Source: Siphlonurus alternatus
Lineage: Eukaryota; Arthropoda; Insecta; Ephemeroptera; Siphlonuridae
Assembly (NCBI GenBank): GCA_949825025.1
Contig: OX463784.1
Location: 7,633,431 to 7,697,430 of the forward strand
Direction of reading: 5' to 3'
DNA: 64,000 nt
Of this stretch, positions 12,876-25,787 are shown piece after piece (position 1 is the first letter of the stretch; each line of letters opens with the position of its first letter). The translations under genes and the position numbers were made by a program. The notes under the pieces are model-generated. The model was not told the DNA's origin, searched no databases, and saw only the letters and a program-made list of their open reading frames with translations.

Positions 12876-12907
<32 letters not shown>
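12873..12907. repeat. (AAT)n microsatellite
   Basis: Ten or more uninterrupted AAT/ATA triplets. Confidence 0.9.
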
Positions 12908-12911
<4 letters not shown>

Positions 12912-13020
12912 GCCCATGGGATAAACGATAAAGATTGCTGAGTAATCCATGAATTGTGTATAAAAGTGTTCATTCACCCATCTATATATGTATATTTATA
13001 TATTGTTAATTTTATAAACC

Positions 13021-13110
13021 TCTAACATCCTTAACTACATTCATGCTACAAAATAATGTGACGTCATAGTCATGAAGATTTTAAACACGCAATCAATTAA
13101 GAAGTAAGGA
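13021..13110. repeat. Dispersed CRE-bearing repeat P, copy 1
   Basis: The pattern CTAACATCCTTAA...AATGTGACGTCATAGTCATG...TTTAACACGCAAT, then GGAAAAGCGTTCC, matches copies at 15,112, 16,720 and 63,011. The TGACGTCA octamer is at 13,059. The second octamer seen in copies 2 and 3 is absent. Confidence 0.65.
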
Positions 13111-14451
13111 AAAGCGTTCCATCTGAATAGTTTCTTTTTGCTTAATTTTAAAAGGTGTTACAGGATTAAAAAATATGATACAATATTTTATCCAAATGTG
13201 TAATAAAAAATATTGTCCATTGTTACAATTTCAGGAACTACAGTAGAGCTGCATGCATCTGAAGGATGAAACGGTCCCAAGATACAACATTTTGTGCACG
13301 TCCCCTCACTTTACCGTTAGTTTCATTAAAATGCACTTTCTGTCCGAGCTCATAAAAATGACAAACGATTCTCTGCACGCCACGCTATTGTTCGTCAATC
13401 AATATTGAAGTATCACATCTGAAATGTTACAATAATGGACCTTACGTACCGTGACAATAAGGTTCATATTTCGATTTTTCTTGCCGGTGTCTTTTGTATT
13501 GACTATTGGCATCGTGTTATTAACAATGTTTTGTGTTCAGCATATAATGAGTTACATAATGTGACATGTCCATGCATGTTATTAACTTGTAGGATAAAAG
13601 ATATATGGTTTTTGTATATACATGAGGTGTTGAACAAATTTCAATAAGGAGCAATTCAGATAAATTTTTTGTTTCATAAATGTTTGGTATATTAGATATT
13701 ATTTCCTGTTTTTTTTTTATTATGTTTATATTAAATTCAGGAAAACAAAAATATGACAATAATATTTGTATGTATGTGTTTATGAACGTATAATGTTAAG
13801 ATACAACACTTAAAAGTTGTAAATTATTTTATATTTACTGTAAATATAAAATGCAATATTCTATGATATTTAATATATATAATAAAGTATACGTAAAAAT
13901 AATGACTAGTTGACATGGTATTATCAGTCTTATTTATAATATATTTTTATAATAGAGACGTTTTGAATAGATACGGCTGTCGTTTAAATTATTATACGTT
14001 CAGTAATTTTGATAAATGATATATATAGGAATTTAAAATAGGGTCAAAATCGAAGCGTCATATTATGGAGGTTTCACACGAATTTCTATTAATTAACAAA
14101 ATTTACCACATTGTCATCTGTAGTACAATATTTATTATAATATTTTTTATTTTTATTATATAAAATTTCAACATATTTATGTTTATTTCATATTACCTAT
14201 ATATTTAGTAAATTTTATGAATTTTTATTTTTTAAATTCTATTTTATAACTTTTGTAACACAAATTAAGTTACGTGATATATGACAAATTTAATATCACA
14301 TTTTATCTAAATAATAGAATAACTCATAATTATTAAAGTATAATATAATTATACTAAACAGAATATGCATTATAAAAGCATAAAAGCTAAGATTTGGTGT
14401 TAATTTTAGTTATTGATGAAAGGTCAGTTAATTTTGTTAGAGGTCACTCAC

Positions 14452-14599
14452 CTTTGACCTGCGGTTGTTGCGGTGACCTCACTTGTCTCCATAGTCTCAT
14501 AGCCTTGAGAAGACGGCGGGGGAGGGAGGACTGGGGGTTGCCACCCCACGCCATGGAGGCGGGCCGTGGGGGTGGAGCGGCGCACATCGGAGGCTGCAT
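14452..14599 (-). CDS. Candidate first coding exon of an unidentified minus-strand gene
   Basis: On the minus strand an ATG at 14,599 opens a 148-nt frame encoding MQPPMCAAPPPRPASMAWGG, then a basic stretch (RRLLKAMRLWRQVRSPQQP), and ending at donor AAAG/GTGAGTGACC. The in-frame codon upstream is a stop within a CRE (TGACGTCA, 14,612-14,619), so this ATG is the natural start. The exon ends in phase 1, matching the start of the candidate exon at 888-808. The block is strikingly GC-rich for its surroundings. I do not recognise the protein; a signalling protein isoform-specific N-terminus would look like this, but that is a guess. Confidence 0.5.
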
Positions 14600-14604
14600 G
14601 CTGG

Positions 14605-14625
14605 CCACTAGCACATTACTGTGAC
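14605..14625 (-). promoter_or_regulatory. CRE next to candidate first exon
   Basis: A full palindromic TGACGTCA lies just upstream (minus strand) of the candidate start codon at 14,599. CREB/ATF sites are typically promoter-proximal, so its position supports a promoter here, weakly. Confidence 0.35.
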
Positions 14626-15111
14626 GTCACTGCGAATCACTTATAGAATCACTGAATGTTTTTATAAATAAAGCGACTTAGATGATGTTTTTTAAAATAA
14701 ATTATAATGCAACTTCAATTGATTCTTTAAATTAAGTACACATTGCTTCAAAAATAGCATTAACATAATTAGAACACCATATTAATGATTATGATCATAC
14801 ATTTTTAAAATTTATTAATCACACATTAACATTGAAAATTATTCCTAAATTAAATAATATGCTTAGTTATGGTTGCTATAAACATTTTGTAGTCAGAAAA
14901 TGTCACGAATCATTACAATTGTTTATTTAATTTATAAATGAATTTTTCCAAATAATTATAAAGCTATAATATATTTTCTCGAATGGCAGCCTGCATGAAA
15001 TTAACGCTATTGCATATTTGTAGACTATCTTTGTGTTTAATAAATAATTTATTATTAAATTTGAATAAAGAACCTTAATTTATATGCTTTCAATTTGTTT
15101 TTTACAGATTT

Positions 15112-15235
15112 TTTTGAACCCTCTCTAACACCATCAAAATGAAGAGAAAATATGCTGTGACGTCATAGTCATGCAAATATTTAACACGGAATCATAGGGA
15201 AATTCCTTGCACAATTATGACGTCACATCGTTTTG
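15112..15235. repeat. Dispersed CRE-bearing repeat P, copy 2
   Basis: Two TGACGTCA octamers at 15,158 and 15,218 are separated by ATAGTCATGCAAATATTTAAC-like sequence. This copy aligns with those at 13,021, 16,720 and 63,011. Confidence 0.7.
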
Positions 15236-15937
15236 CTGCACAATTTCGGTGTTAAGAGATTAAAAAAATATTATCTGAACAAAATTTACTCCCATAAGTC
15301 CTCTTTTGAAATATTCAATAAAAATCCACACAGGCTGTGATATCAAAACTGTGATATGTTAGCAGCTTGCAAAGTGAAGTTTACATCATCAACAATATTC
15401 CGTGCCCGAAGTATTAATTCAGTCGCTTGATTCATCGCCTTGCTTTCATGTGAACGTCACAAGAATAAAAATAAACTCTTGTATCTCAAAACAAAAACTT
15501 AAATAAAACTTTTAACACTGTGACACTAAAAACTTTGTTATAAATAAAATATGTTTATGTGATGTTCTTTGCCTTCTGTGTCGTATGTTATGTTAATTAA
15601 TTTAAACCTTTTAAAATTATACTTATTTTTATACTAACTGGTATATAACATAATATTAAAGTTTAAAATTTTTATTATATTTTTATAATATAACATTATA
15701 TTATTATATAGAAATCATAAATGTAAATTACGGATCAATTTTATTATTCTTATTATACTTAAATTATAAATAATTTATAAAATTGTATTTAAATTATGAT
15801 TATATGCATGGTGATTTAAAATATTCGTTCGTATTAATATTGGTATATATATTATGCTTCTATACCATCATAAAAGTGAACATCCCATTAATATAATAAT
15901 TATTATTTTTTAACTACTCCTGTTTTTGTTTTGTTTC

Positions 15938-16406
15938 TTAAGGTAGAGATAATACGAATCAGCTGGCCCAATGCTAAAAAAATCCCATTCATAAATATTA
16001 TGAAAAAAATTTAAAATGTTCTCCTCTACATCCCCTATCAGTAGGTAAAATATCAGGTATACAAAAACGAGCTAGTTTTCGAGTTATTTATTTTTAAATT
16101 TGACTAATTAATAAGGGGCATTCACAAAGCCCTAAGGCCACATTTAGGGCTTGATAATTTAAAGCCCGATTTTAGGCATGTTTTTTAGACCCAACATTTC
16201 TGGTCTTAAATTATTGAGCCCTAAATGTGGCCTTAAGGTTTTGTGAATGCCCCTTAATAACTCAAAAACTAGCTTGTTTTTGTATACCTGATATTTTACC
16301 TACTGATAGGGGATGTAGAGGAGAACATTTTAAATTTTTTTCATAATTTTTATGAATGGGATTTTTTTAGCATTGGGACAGCTGATCCGTGTTATCTCTA
16401 CCTTAA
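15938..16406. mobile_element. TTAA-flanked palindromic MITE carrying a nested family C element
   Basis: The ends TTAAGGTAGAGATAA and TTATCTCTACCTTAA are inverted. Long arms include CTCCTCTACATCCCCTATCAG and TATCAGGTATACAAAAACGA. The centre is interrupted by the 16,113-16,256 family C palindrome. Relatives with the same termini or arms are at 42,153, 43,428 and 51,883. Confidence 0.8.
16113..16256. mobile_element. Family C palindrome (~140 bp), nested
   Basis: An almost perfect fold-back of AAGGGGCATTCACAAAGCCC, continuing through CCACATTTAGGGCTTGATAA. The same unit occurs alone at 29,093 and 38,199, so it is an independent mobile unit. Confidence 0.8.
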
Positions 16407-16719
16407 ATATTGCAGTTCTGTTGTAACTTTAAAACTCCCTCACCAATAAAATTGACAATACGTACAGAATTAAAGGCGCATGATCGAGCGTCTAATAAAA
16501 TTGTTTAAGTTGTTGTTACAAAACCACAGACCATAGTTATTTAAAAAAACTATTATTAAAAATGAATTTCGTATTGAATTAAAAAATATATATTATACAA
16601 TTATTTTATTACAATATTATTATAATTATTATTATAATAACAACTTTATGAAAATTATAAATTGCATACAGGAGCTCGAGTTATGAAGTGTCAATTTGTT
16701 TCATATATATTTTTTTTAA

Positions 16720-16840
16720 CCTTCTAACTCCCATAAAATCGTGTTGCAAAACACTGTGACGTCATATAAGACTTGCGAATATTTAACACGCAAGCATAGG
16801 GAAGGATACTGCATGATTATGACGTCACAACATTTTTCTC
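16720..16840. repeat. Dispersed CRE-bearing repeat P, copy 3
   Basis: TGACGTCA octamers at 16,757 and 16,820 lie in the same order and spacing as copy 2. Shared flanks are GCAAAACACTG and TTTAACACGCAAGCATAGGGA. Confidence 0.7.
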
Positions 16841-18435
16841 TTTGATTTTAAGGCTTAAAAGAAATCTGAAAAAAATTGTCAATACATAATTCGATATGTC
16901 ATTTATCTTATACTTAAAATACAATAAAAAATTATGAACTTTGTATATCAATTTATCGATAATCAACACACGATTTTACATTTAATATTTTACCAATGTA
17001 AAAGTACGTCGCACCAAAAATCACTTCAGTAGCACGTCACTCCACCCTTCCTGTATCCAGTCGTAATGTTTACTGCTCACAAGAAGTCAGAGCCTCTCAG
17101 ACGAGGCACACGCCCCCTCCCCCCTCTCTCTGTCTGTCTAGAGATGGAAAAGCCATATGAACATCTCTTGCATCTTCCCCTCAGTAGTAAAAAAAGCATT
17201 CTTCTATCGAGCAAAAAAAAAAAGTAAAATGTTTTTGATGAGTCATAAAGTTAAATTTAAGTGTTAATCATTTTTTGTTTTCAAATACTAATTTTATCTT
17301 ATTCATTAATTAATTATTAATTGTTTTTATTATATATAAAAAAAATATATTGATAATAGACTTCATTGACCTTTCTTGTGTTTCTATTGAAAAATGTGAC
17401 ACTACATTTAAAACATTATAATTTTATATTGTTAATTAAAACGTTGTCACCGTAGTTTGGAATTACTAAAATATGTTCTTTGATAAAATAAAAAATATTA
17501 ATTGATAATTAATATTAAACAATGACCAGTTTAATAATTATCAGCTTTAAATATTAAGAGTAGAGTATAATATTATCAGTTTAAATTTTTAATTAAAGTC
17601 CTCTAGTGTCTAGTGTATACGAACATTAATGCATGAATTGCTTATATAATTTATAGTTCCATCATAATATGTTCAGCGGAAAAATTTATAATAATTGTTG
17701 GCTATTTGATTTGATTATTAATTATAATATAAAAATAAATGCAAAGTATTTTTTATCATTTAAAATTTTATTTTTAAACTCCCAATTCATTAAAATATAT
17801 TAAAATTGCTAAATACATAATGAAATAAATTATCCCTAAATATCAAAATATCAATAAAATTTTATACAATAAAATAAATGCTCTTTTAATTATTATTTGA
17901 AGGAATCTTTAAATAATTAAGAAAATTGTTAAGAATTTAAACCAGCTATAGGTAGTTAAATTAGGTCTCATTTATTGAAAAAAATAATACTGCCCAATTA
18001 AAAGATATCTTATATAATTGCCAATTATATAAATCAATTTATACATACATAGAGTTCATTAGCCTTAATATGGGTCTTATTGCTCTATTAGTAATTCGAT
18101 ATGAATTAATTTACAACATAATTACATAGCAATTCTGTGTAAAAAAAAAAGATAAGAGGTTTCTGTAATAAATCACTGGGAGGAAGCGAGAAGATTTTTT
18201 TTTTTAAACTTCTTTAAAACAAAGCGTTTAGTGGTGCAGCTAACCCAAACAAATTCTCGCTCGATCGCACTTCAAGAGTATATATTAAGAAATAGGGTGG
18301 GGAACATCCCAAAACTCAAATTGGTTTCAGACAGGGTGAAGGGGTTAATCCCCCCTCCCTTCTCCTTGAAAGAATAAATAAAAATTTATAATTATATATT
18401 CGATATAGGTGTATGAACTATGAACCTTCTTCATA
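16841..18435. other. Non-coding stretch with one GC/CT-rich patch
   Basis: AT-rich overall. A patch at about 17,030-17,150 contains a C/T-rich tract and CCACCCTTCCTG. It could be an upstream non-coding exon or promoter for the minus-strand candidate gene, but nothing decides this. Confidence 0.35.
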
Positions 18436-18767
18436 GGTCGCTATAGAGGGTCATGCAAAGTTATGCTACCCTGATTTTTTTTTTTTTCAGATTTTTTACA
18501 GCCCTATATAGCAGGACGTATTTTTAAAAAATGATTGAAAGTTCTTTTTGTGACGTCACGCGGTGGCAAGTACTATCCTTTAAAGAAATTTAAAAAAAAT
18601 CTTAAGGAGAGGCGCCTCGATCGTAACGTCACAAAAAGGAGACTTTCAATAATTTTTTAAAAAATAATTCCAGGGCTTTAAAAAATCTTTAAAAAAAAAT
18701 CAGGGTAGCACAATTGTCCACCCTCTATCCATTTCTGCAATAAAAAAAATTGAGGTCGATACTCCAT
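18436..18767. mobile_element. Family A MITE, copy
   Basis: Body blocks match family A: AGAGGGTCATGCAAAGTTATG, TTTTTAAAAAATGATTGAAAG, GTGACGTCACG, and right end TTGAGGTCGATACTCCAT. The left terminus has drifted. Confidence 0.75.
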
Positions 18768-19989
18768 TTGATCAAATTTTGAGATTTGTTACTTTAAAAT
18801 TGTGGAAATCAGTTTTATTTTTAAATCGACCCGAGAATCGATCGCCATACATTGCACGCAGTGGTAAATAACACTTACACACCATTAATTTCTGGGCCAT
18901 GCAGTTCTGAGTTCTGGTTAACGTTGAAATATGTAAAGAAAGAGGGTGCAACAAGACAGCATCTAGAAATTTTTACGCCTGACACAACATAATATAACAA
19001 AATAAATAAGGGCCCCGGTGCGGTGTTTTTTTGTCAAATAGCTTGGAGTTTGCATTATACAGTATATAATATATAGTTTAACAGTTAAAATATACCTACA
19101 ACACAACGAAAAAAAAAATCGTTTTTTAACCCTATTATAACTTTAATGAAATTTAATTGTATCAATAAAATAATTTTATACATTAATTATTTTTTATTTA
19201 TTATACATTTTTAGTTTACGATACGCATCAACACATAAATATTATAAACATATGTATATATGTACTATATCTACATTAAAAAAATATTGCAGCTTTTAGA
19301 CTGAATGCATGAATATAATAAATAAATGTTATGCAAATCATTTTCTCATCGGGATTTTTAGCAAAAATTAAACTCATGAATCATGATTTTTCGCGCTATG
19401 TACCACGTCCAGATAATTATAATAAAATAATAATAAACACTATATATTAAAACTATATATCATATATATTATATTTAAATAAAACTCTCTCTCACGAGAC
19501 TAAAATAAAGCACTCCTGCACCCTCACTTATACGTACGACAAATTGTTGCTGGAGGGGCTGACAGAGGGGGGCTAAATGTGGTTCCGTGTAACGTCAGGC
19601 AATCCTCTTCAATATTGCATCCATATGAGTCAGGTAAAAGTGTTGTCAAGTGTTTAAATATAAACAATCGATACTTTGACACTTAAAATTGTAGCATATA
19701 ACATTTACATGTTGTAAAAAAAAATTGTAATTTAAATGTATAGTACAGAAAAAAAAAAATAATAAAGAAACTCGATTGAAAAAATGTACAGTATAGAAAA
19801 AAAAAATATATATATGTATAATAATAAAAAAAAACGCAAGTAAAAAAATTTAATTGACAACCTTAATAAAAATATATAAAATTATGTATTTATTTAATAT
19901 AATCTTTCTTTACTTATATTATACTTTATACACTAAAAAGTATTCGATTCTTTTAAAAAATTTTATATTCATCAAAAATTAAATTACGT
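18768..19989. other. Non-coding AT-rich stretch
   Basis: No gene seen. Several A-runs and short AT repeats at about 19,740-19,830. Confidence 0.5.
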
Positions 19990-20275
19990 TGCTCCCTCCC
20001 TGGGGTAAATTCATCTAGCTTTCCACTCAATGCAGTGATGCACTTGTGTGTGGTTCCTCAGGCTTAATGGACATCAATTTGGTCTAATTAAGCTATAATG
20101 ATAAAAATTATATAATATATATATAGACGATTCGAGGTGCGCGCATATGTCTGCATGTCCTGAGAGATTTCCACGGTTTCCTCAGTCTCGATCACCTCAG
20201 TGAATGCTGGGTAGCGTAACAGGCCGTGGCCACCATCCTTTCCCTACCTTCCCGAATTGTAAGCTCTTAGGGGTC
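19990..20275 (+). mobile_element. SINE fragment related to the 8,950 element
   Basis: It lacks the 5S head but shares body blocks with the SINE at 8,950: CTGGGGTAAATTCATC then GCTTTCCACT, and GAGATTTCCACGGTTTCCTC. A short (TA)n tract lies at about 20,115. It ends in an A-rich segment (AATTGTAAAATAAAAT). It is 5'-truncated, as many SINEs are. Confidence 0.5.
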
Positions 20276-20499
20276 TATCCTTAATTGTAAAATAAAATAT
20301 AATAATTTTAATAATATATATATTAATATTTTTATCTTTAATTGGTGTAAGTTTTTAATTTCATTTCAAATTCCCGCACAATTAATACAAAAATGCATTA
20401 TTGTGGCACCTATGGACAAAATTTTTAACTAAAACCAGCAAAGCCAATGAAAGCATAGTATTAAGTCACATGACATTTTCAAGTTCTAACAATTACGTC

Positions 20500-20608
20500 A
20501 TATCCGTTTCCTGTTTCTCAGACGTCCATTTTATAGCGTCAACGGCGTCATTCGTCGTGCGAGAGAAAAGTAGATTAATTAATTGTTTAACTTGTATTAA
20601 ATCGTTGT
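20500..20608 (+). promoter_or_regulatory. nonA: Likely nonA promoter/5'UTR
   Basis: The sequence turns GC-richer (GACGTCCATTTTATAGCGTC, GGCGTCATTCGTCGTGCGAG) just before the nonA start. A TCACATGAC E-box-type motif lies at about 20,465. No TATA box is positioned convincingly. The transcription start is not determined. Confidence 0.4.
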
Positions 20609-20884
20609 ATGTCAGTTGAAATAACTGCAATGAACGTTGAAGTTGTTAATGGAGGTGGAAAAGGTCCAGGAGGTCCTCATGGAGGATTGATGAACAATCG
20701 TGGAGGTAGAGGACGCGGCGGGGGCCCGCGAGGTGGAGTAAGCAGATTTAGTGGTGGCGGTGGCACTGGTGGCCCAAGCCCTAGCGATAATATAAATAGA
20801 ACTCCACCAAATACGAGCCGCCCTCCACCAAACACAAGTCGTCCCCCACCGAATACAAGCAGACCGCCTCCAAGAACAAACGTG
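20609..20884 (+). CDS. nonA: nonA exon 1: RGG and proline repeats
   Basis: Start codon plus 91 further codons, phase 0, donor GTG/GTTAGT. It encodes an RGG box ([14 protein letters not shown]), a Gly run and three to four NTSRPPP repeats. An in-frame ATG at residue 8 is an alternative start. Such N-termini are disordered and promote RNA binding and condensate formation. Confidence 0.85.
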
Positions 20885-23800
20885 GTTAGTATTTTTATTA
20901 CGATTTTCAGATTGATATCGCATCAAGTTTTAGATGGCATCTTTCGTATCGCAGCGACTCCATTTTATGAATCTTTGTATCGCATGAAAATTTATTTCGT
21001 TTATAATGTATTTTCTATTATTTTTCAGCTAAATTAATCTAAATTTAAATTAATTGGGACATTTTAGGTTTGAACTTCAGCCTCGTGGCCTTTCAAAAAT
21101 CGGAAGAAATTATATTTTCCAAGTCCAATATTCGCACTCCATTTTGTGATGCATTGCGACTATTGAGAGTTATTTTTATTTTTGCATCACGTCAATATTT
21201 GATAAAAAGTTTGACCCATTTCTTACAAATTATGCCCTTTTGTTACGAGAATCAGTTTACAGAGATGATTTATTTTTCATACGTCTGGTTAGGTTCAATT
21301 TTTCAAGTAATTTAACAAATTTTCAGAGGAATTTGAAGAATTTTGACCTATTTTTATAAAGTTTATTTGCTGTATTTTAGCTTCAGCGTAAGCATAATGT
21401 TCATGCTAGAATATAATTCAAATTTTTTCTTTGGTATGCCGGTAACATGCAAACCATGAGTCAACTGCTCATTACAGAGATGTTGAGACGCATTCACATA
21501 TATTATCATACCGCTACTCAAAAACTGCTATGGCATGCTGTGGCAAAATCAAGGTGTCCTTGATTTCCTTTAGGTGCTTTCACATATTCGAAAATCGCTA
21601 CGGAGTTCCGTAGCAATGCCGTAAGCCTTTCACATATTCTCGTTCTTCTGCGGCAGCTGGCGGCGGAAAATCTTGTGAATGCCGTAGCAAAATCAAGATG
21701 AGTTTGATTTTGCTACGGAGTGCCGTAGAACGTCGCAGCAGCAGATCGCGATCTCCACGGCGTAATCAACAACATTTGCTACGGTGTAACTACGGCGTGT
21801 TTCCGTAGCGATTTTCGAATATGTGAAAGCACCTTTGTAGAGCAAAGTGTGCCACAGCGTGCCGTAGCAATTTCCAAGTATGTGAATGTGGCTTTATGCA
21901 TAGCCTGTATGTCATATGCATACCTTAAAGAAAAAATAATTAAAAAAGCAGGAAAATTAAAGTTACTAACGTTCTGTGTCTTGGTTATGTTCACAGAAGC
22001 CAGAGATTGAGAAAGAAGTGAAGCCTGAGCCGATGGAGACAAACCGTGGCAACCAAGGCAGCCGAAACCAAAACAACGGCGGAGGTGGTGGTGGAGGTCA
22101 GAGTGCAAACAGAACGGCCAATCGCTTCCCTCGCAGAGACGATGGAGGAGGACAACAGAGAGATAATAGAGGCGGCGGAAACAGAAACCAAGATGTGAGT
22201 GTCATGAGGATATGTCTTGGGGGGGGGGGGGGGTCAATCTTCATTTTATTTATTTTTTTTTTTTTTATTTGGAAGTGTTTAAATTTGCAACATAATAAAA
22301 TAATCTTCAGTAAAAGTTGTAATTATTATTATTTTTAGAGTCCATATCTTCACAAATCAAGAAGGTTTGGTGGGGGGGGGGGGGGGGCTACTCTGTGCAA
22401 TCTTTATTTATGATATTTCTACTGAAAGTCGGAACGTCCATTACTTTTACCATTTTTTTTTTTTTTCGATATACTTTTCCCATTTTCTTCTATATTGTTT
22501 TGTTGTGTTTTTATTCAGCTGCACAATCTGGTGGAAATATTTTTATTGATTCAAACAAAACATTCTTCCTATGTATTCCTCTGTATACTCCTTGTATCAC
22601 CACCCCCTTACAAATCTGACGGACACAATGTTTGTGTCTTCAGGAGCGCCTGCTTGAGAAGGTGAACGCCATGAGCGGCCCCACATACGACCTGCCTCCT
22701 CTGGACCAATCAGAGCGCAAGTTCTCGGGCCACTGCCGGCTGTACGTCGGCAACTTGACCTCTGACATCAGTGAGGATGAGGTCAACGCCCTCTTCTCGC
22801 CCTTCGGTCAGACAGCAGAGCTCTTCTTGAACAAGGAGAAGAACTTTGCGTTTATCAGGCTGGTGAGTAGCCACATGTTAGTTGCAGGATTCAGTAGATA
22901 CCGGTATCATGGGAAATGTTATAGAAAATTGTAGGACAGTGGACAAGCCAAAGTATATTGTCATTAATCATCCAGTTTTCCATTTTTTTTTTTTTTTTTT
23001 TTTTTTTAGTATAAAAAAATGTTTATCTTTTTGTAAAAAAGCTTTGATTATTCCCCAGATTTAAAAAAATCTACCTAATTCACCGTGGAGGGAATGAGGG
23101 GGGAGGGGGATTTAAACTTTTTAAAAAAAAATAAAAATAAGCTGCAGCTTACCGTATGAGCGTATGACCTATAGTCTATGATGATAATGAATTACCGTTT
23201 GATATTCAATGAAACTTAACAAAGGCTGTAATTTTATTACCTGAGACGTTTACATTAAAACTTCTATTTTCTTGGTATGTTACTTAAAAAATTCTTAAAA
23301 ACGACAGATTCTACTTAAAACTTTTAATGGAATTACTATTTACAACTATCACTTCAATTGCAATGTACCATTCCCCCAAACTAACTATGTTGGGTACCGT
23401 GTTTCAGGACTACCGCGTGAGTGCCGAGAAGGCCAAGCGAGAGCTGGACGGTTCCCTTCGTAAGGGTCGTCAGTTGAAGGTGAGGTTCGCCCCTCACTCT
23501 GCGGCCATCAAGGTGAAGAACCTGACACAACACGTCAGCAACGAGCTGCTCGAGTCGGCCTTCAGCGTCTTTGGAGAGGTGAGTCAGTCAATTATGTAAC
23601 AAAAGAATTGACCCAACTGTTGTCTGTGATGAAAATGAATTACCGTTTGATTTTCAATGAAACTAAATAAAGGCTGTAATTTTATTACCTGAGACTTCAA
23701 AAATCATCCCTTGATATATTTTATATTTCATAATTTTTTTTTAGCTATGCCAGGCTAGTCTATTCCCCATGTTAAATATGTCGTCAAGATTGGTTGCCTG

Positions 23801-25745
23801 CTTTTAGGGGTTATTCAAACTTTTCTACCTACTCTGTAGATGGAGTTACCGTCAGATTCTGTCGCAGGTGGTAACCACATGTGACGGGGGAGTAGAGGTG
23901 CATCATCCCCAACTTGCGCTGAGGCCGGGGGGTACTGACCGTGTTATTCTCCGCTCCCGCTTGTTTGTTTAGTAAAGAAAAAGGAAGAAAAAAACATTCA
24001 TGCAAGCCATTAGCTGTCAAATCTAACCACAATTTATGATATCCCTTTTTTGACGAAATTAATTAATATATCTACGATATTTTTTTTATTAAAATCAGGC
24101 GCAGAGTAAAAAAATAATGCCAGCCCTTTTTTAAAATTTTCAATACGATGCTCCGATCGCATACATAGAGTTAATATTATCGCATAAAAAAAAAAGTGGA
24201 ACGAGTGATTCCACAATTGAAATGATGAAACAACTCCAAGTGAGTAAAAAGGGGGTCAAAATTGTTGAGTGCGTTGAAAATTTAATACGAAAATACGATA
24301 AAATTCATGAAGAAAAACTACCCTGAGCTTTATTCTCACGCCCACGTTTATACTTAACAAGAGAGCATATTTTATGATTACATAAATAATGTTGGCAAAA
24401 TCATAATAAATATATTATATATTTTTTTATAATAATTGTATTAATTATAAAATGTTACTTTTACTTTTTAAGCAAACTGTCCTTTGTCTCTATGTTGTAT
24501 AATGTGAGCCACAACAGAAATAAATAAATAAATAAATATAATATTTATCAGCGCGTGTATATTGAATTCACGCGGTGGCAGATGATAGCCTCTGATGGTA
24601 ATTTTTAAACGAAAAGTAAGCTACATCAAAATTTTTTTATTACATTTTATTTTATTAAAATTAAATAATTAATGAATAGAATAAAATAATCATTTGTTAT
24701 AAAAATATTGCAAAATTCATAAATTATAACTTTATATATTTACTTATAAGTCTTATATAAGTATAATTATATTAGAGCGCATAAAAAAGTCAAATTTTTT
24801 TCGAAAAATAGGCGCCTAAAAAGTCAACTTATTTTTGGAAAAAAGTCTACAAAAAAGTCACTCGTTTTAAAAAATAGTCTATAAAAAATTCACTTTTTTT
24901 TTTTTTAGAAACTGCAGCAAAAGGGCGTTTCAAAAGTGCTATTTAAAAGTTTTTTTTTTTATATTTCTTTACACAGACTGAAGTCTTTGTTTCTTTGAGT
25001 GCGTTTGAATTCACGGGCCAGCCCGGGCTGGCCTGGGCTGAAGCGTTTTTAGTCGTCAAGTGGGGCCAGCCCGGCGGCCATTTTTCCTCCTCTCATAACG
25101 TCACTTCCTGGCTGGCCCAGGCTGACGCGGGCGGACTCTACAGTGCGCCTGAGACCTGGCGGACAGACTGGGAACTAATTATGACGAAATTATGATGTTT
25201 CATACCAGGCGACCAAGGTCACCGCCATTTTACCCAGCCCGGGCCAGCCCGGGCTGGCCCGTGAATTCAAACGCACTCTTTACTTCTTTACTTCTTTACT
25301 TTTTTTTTTTTTTTTTTGCAATATGAAAAAAAGAGCTGAAATGCACTAAAAATATGTCAAAAAGTCATCTTTTGCCAAAATAGTCTAAAAATCCAAAAAT
25401 TGTCTAAATAGTCTTTTTTTATATAGGTTCATTTTAATCCACTTCCGGAGATCGGTGGACATCCTAAATGACAACAAAATAGTCCTCATGTGCACAAATA
25501 GGCAAAATGACTTTTCCGCGCTCTAATAATTATATACTTTACTATACTTATAGCAAATAAACTTTTTAATTTCCTTCTAAAATAGTATCATATCTTGTTT
25601 TTTTTTTATTATTATTATTTAGAATTTTAAAATATTTTAAATTTAAAATAAATATCATGAAGTAATTTTTTTATTTTTATTAGCACGCTCATTTGAGATC
25701 TTTTGATACGTTGATCCGAAATCATATATATATATATATATATAT

Positions 25746-25787
<42 letters not shown>

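Noticed and set aside
20612..20926. 104-aa minus-strand ORF opposite nonA exon 1
   Set aside because: Shadow of the RGG/proline repeat frame on the other strand; the plus frame has start, donor and family match.
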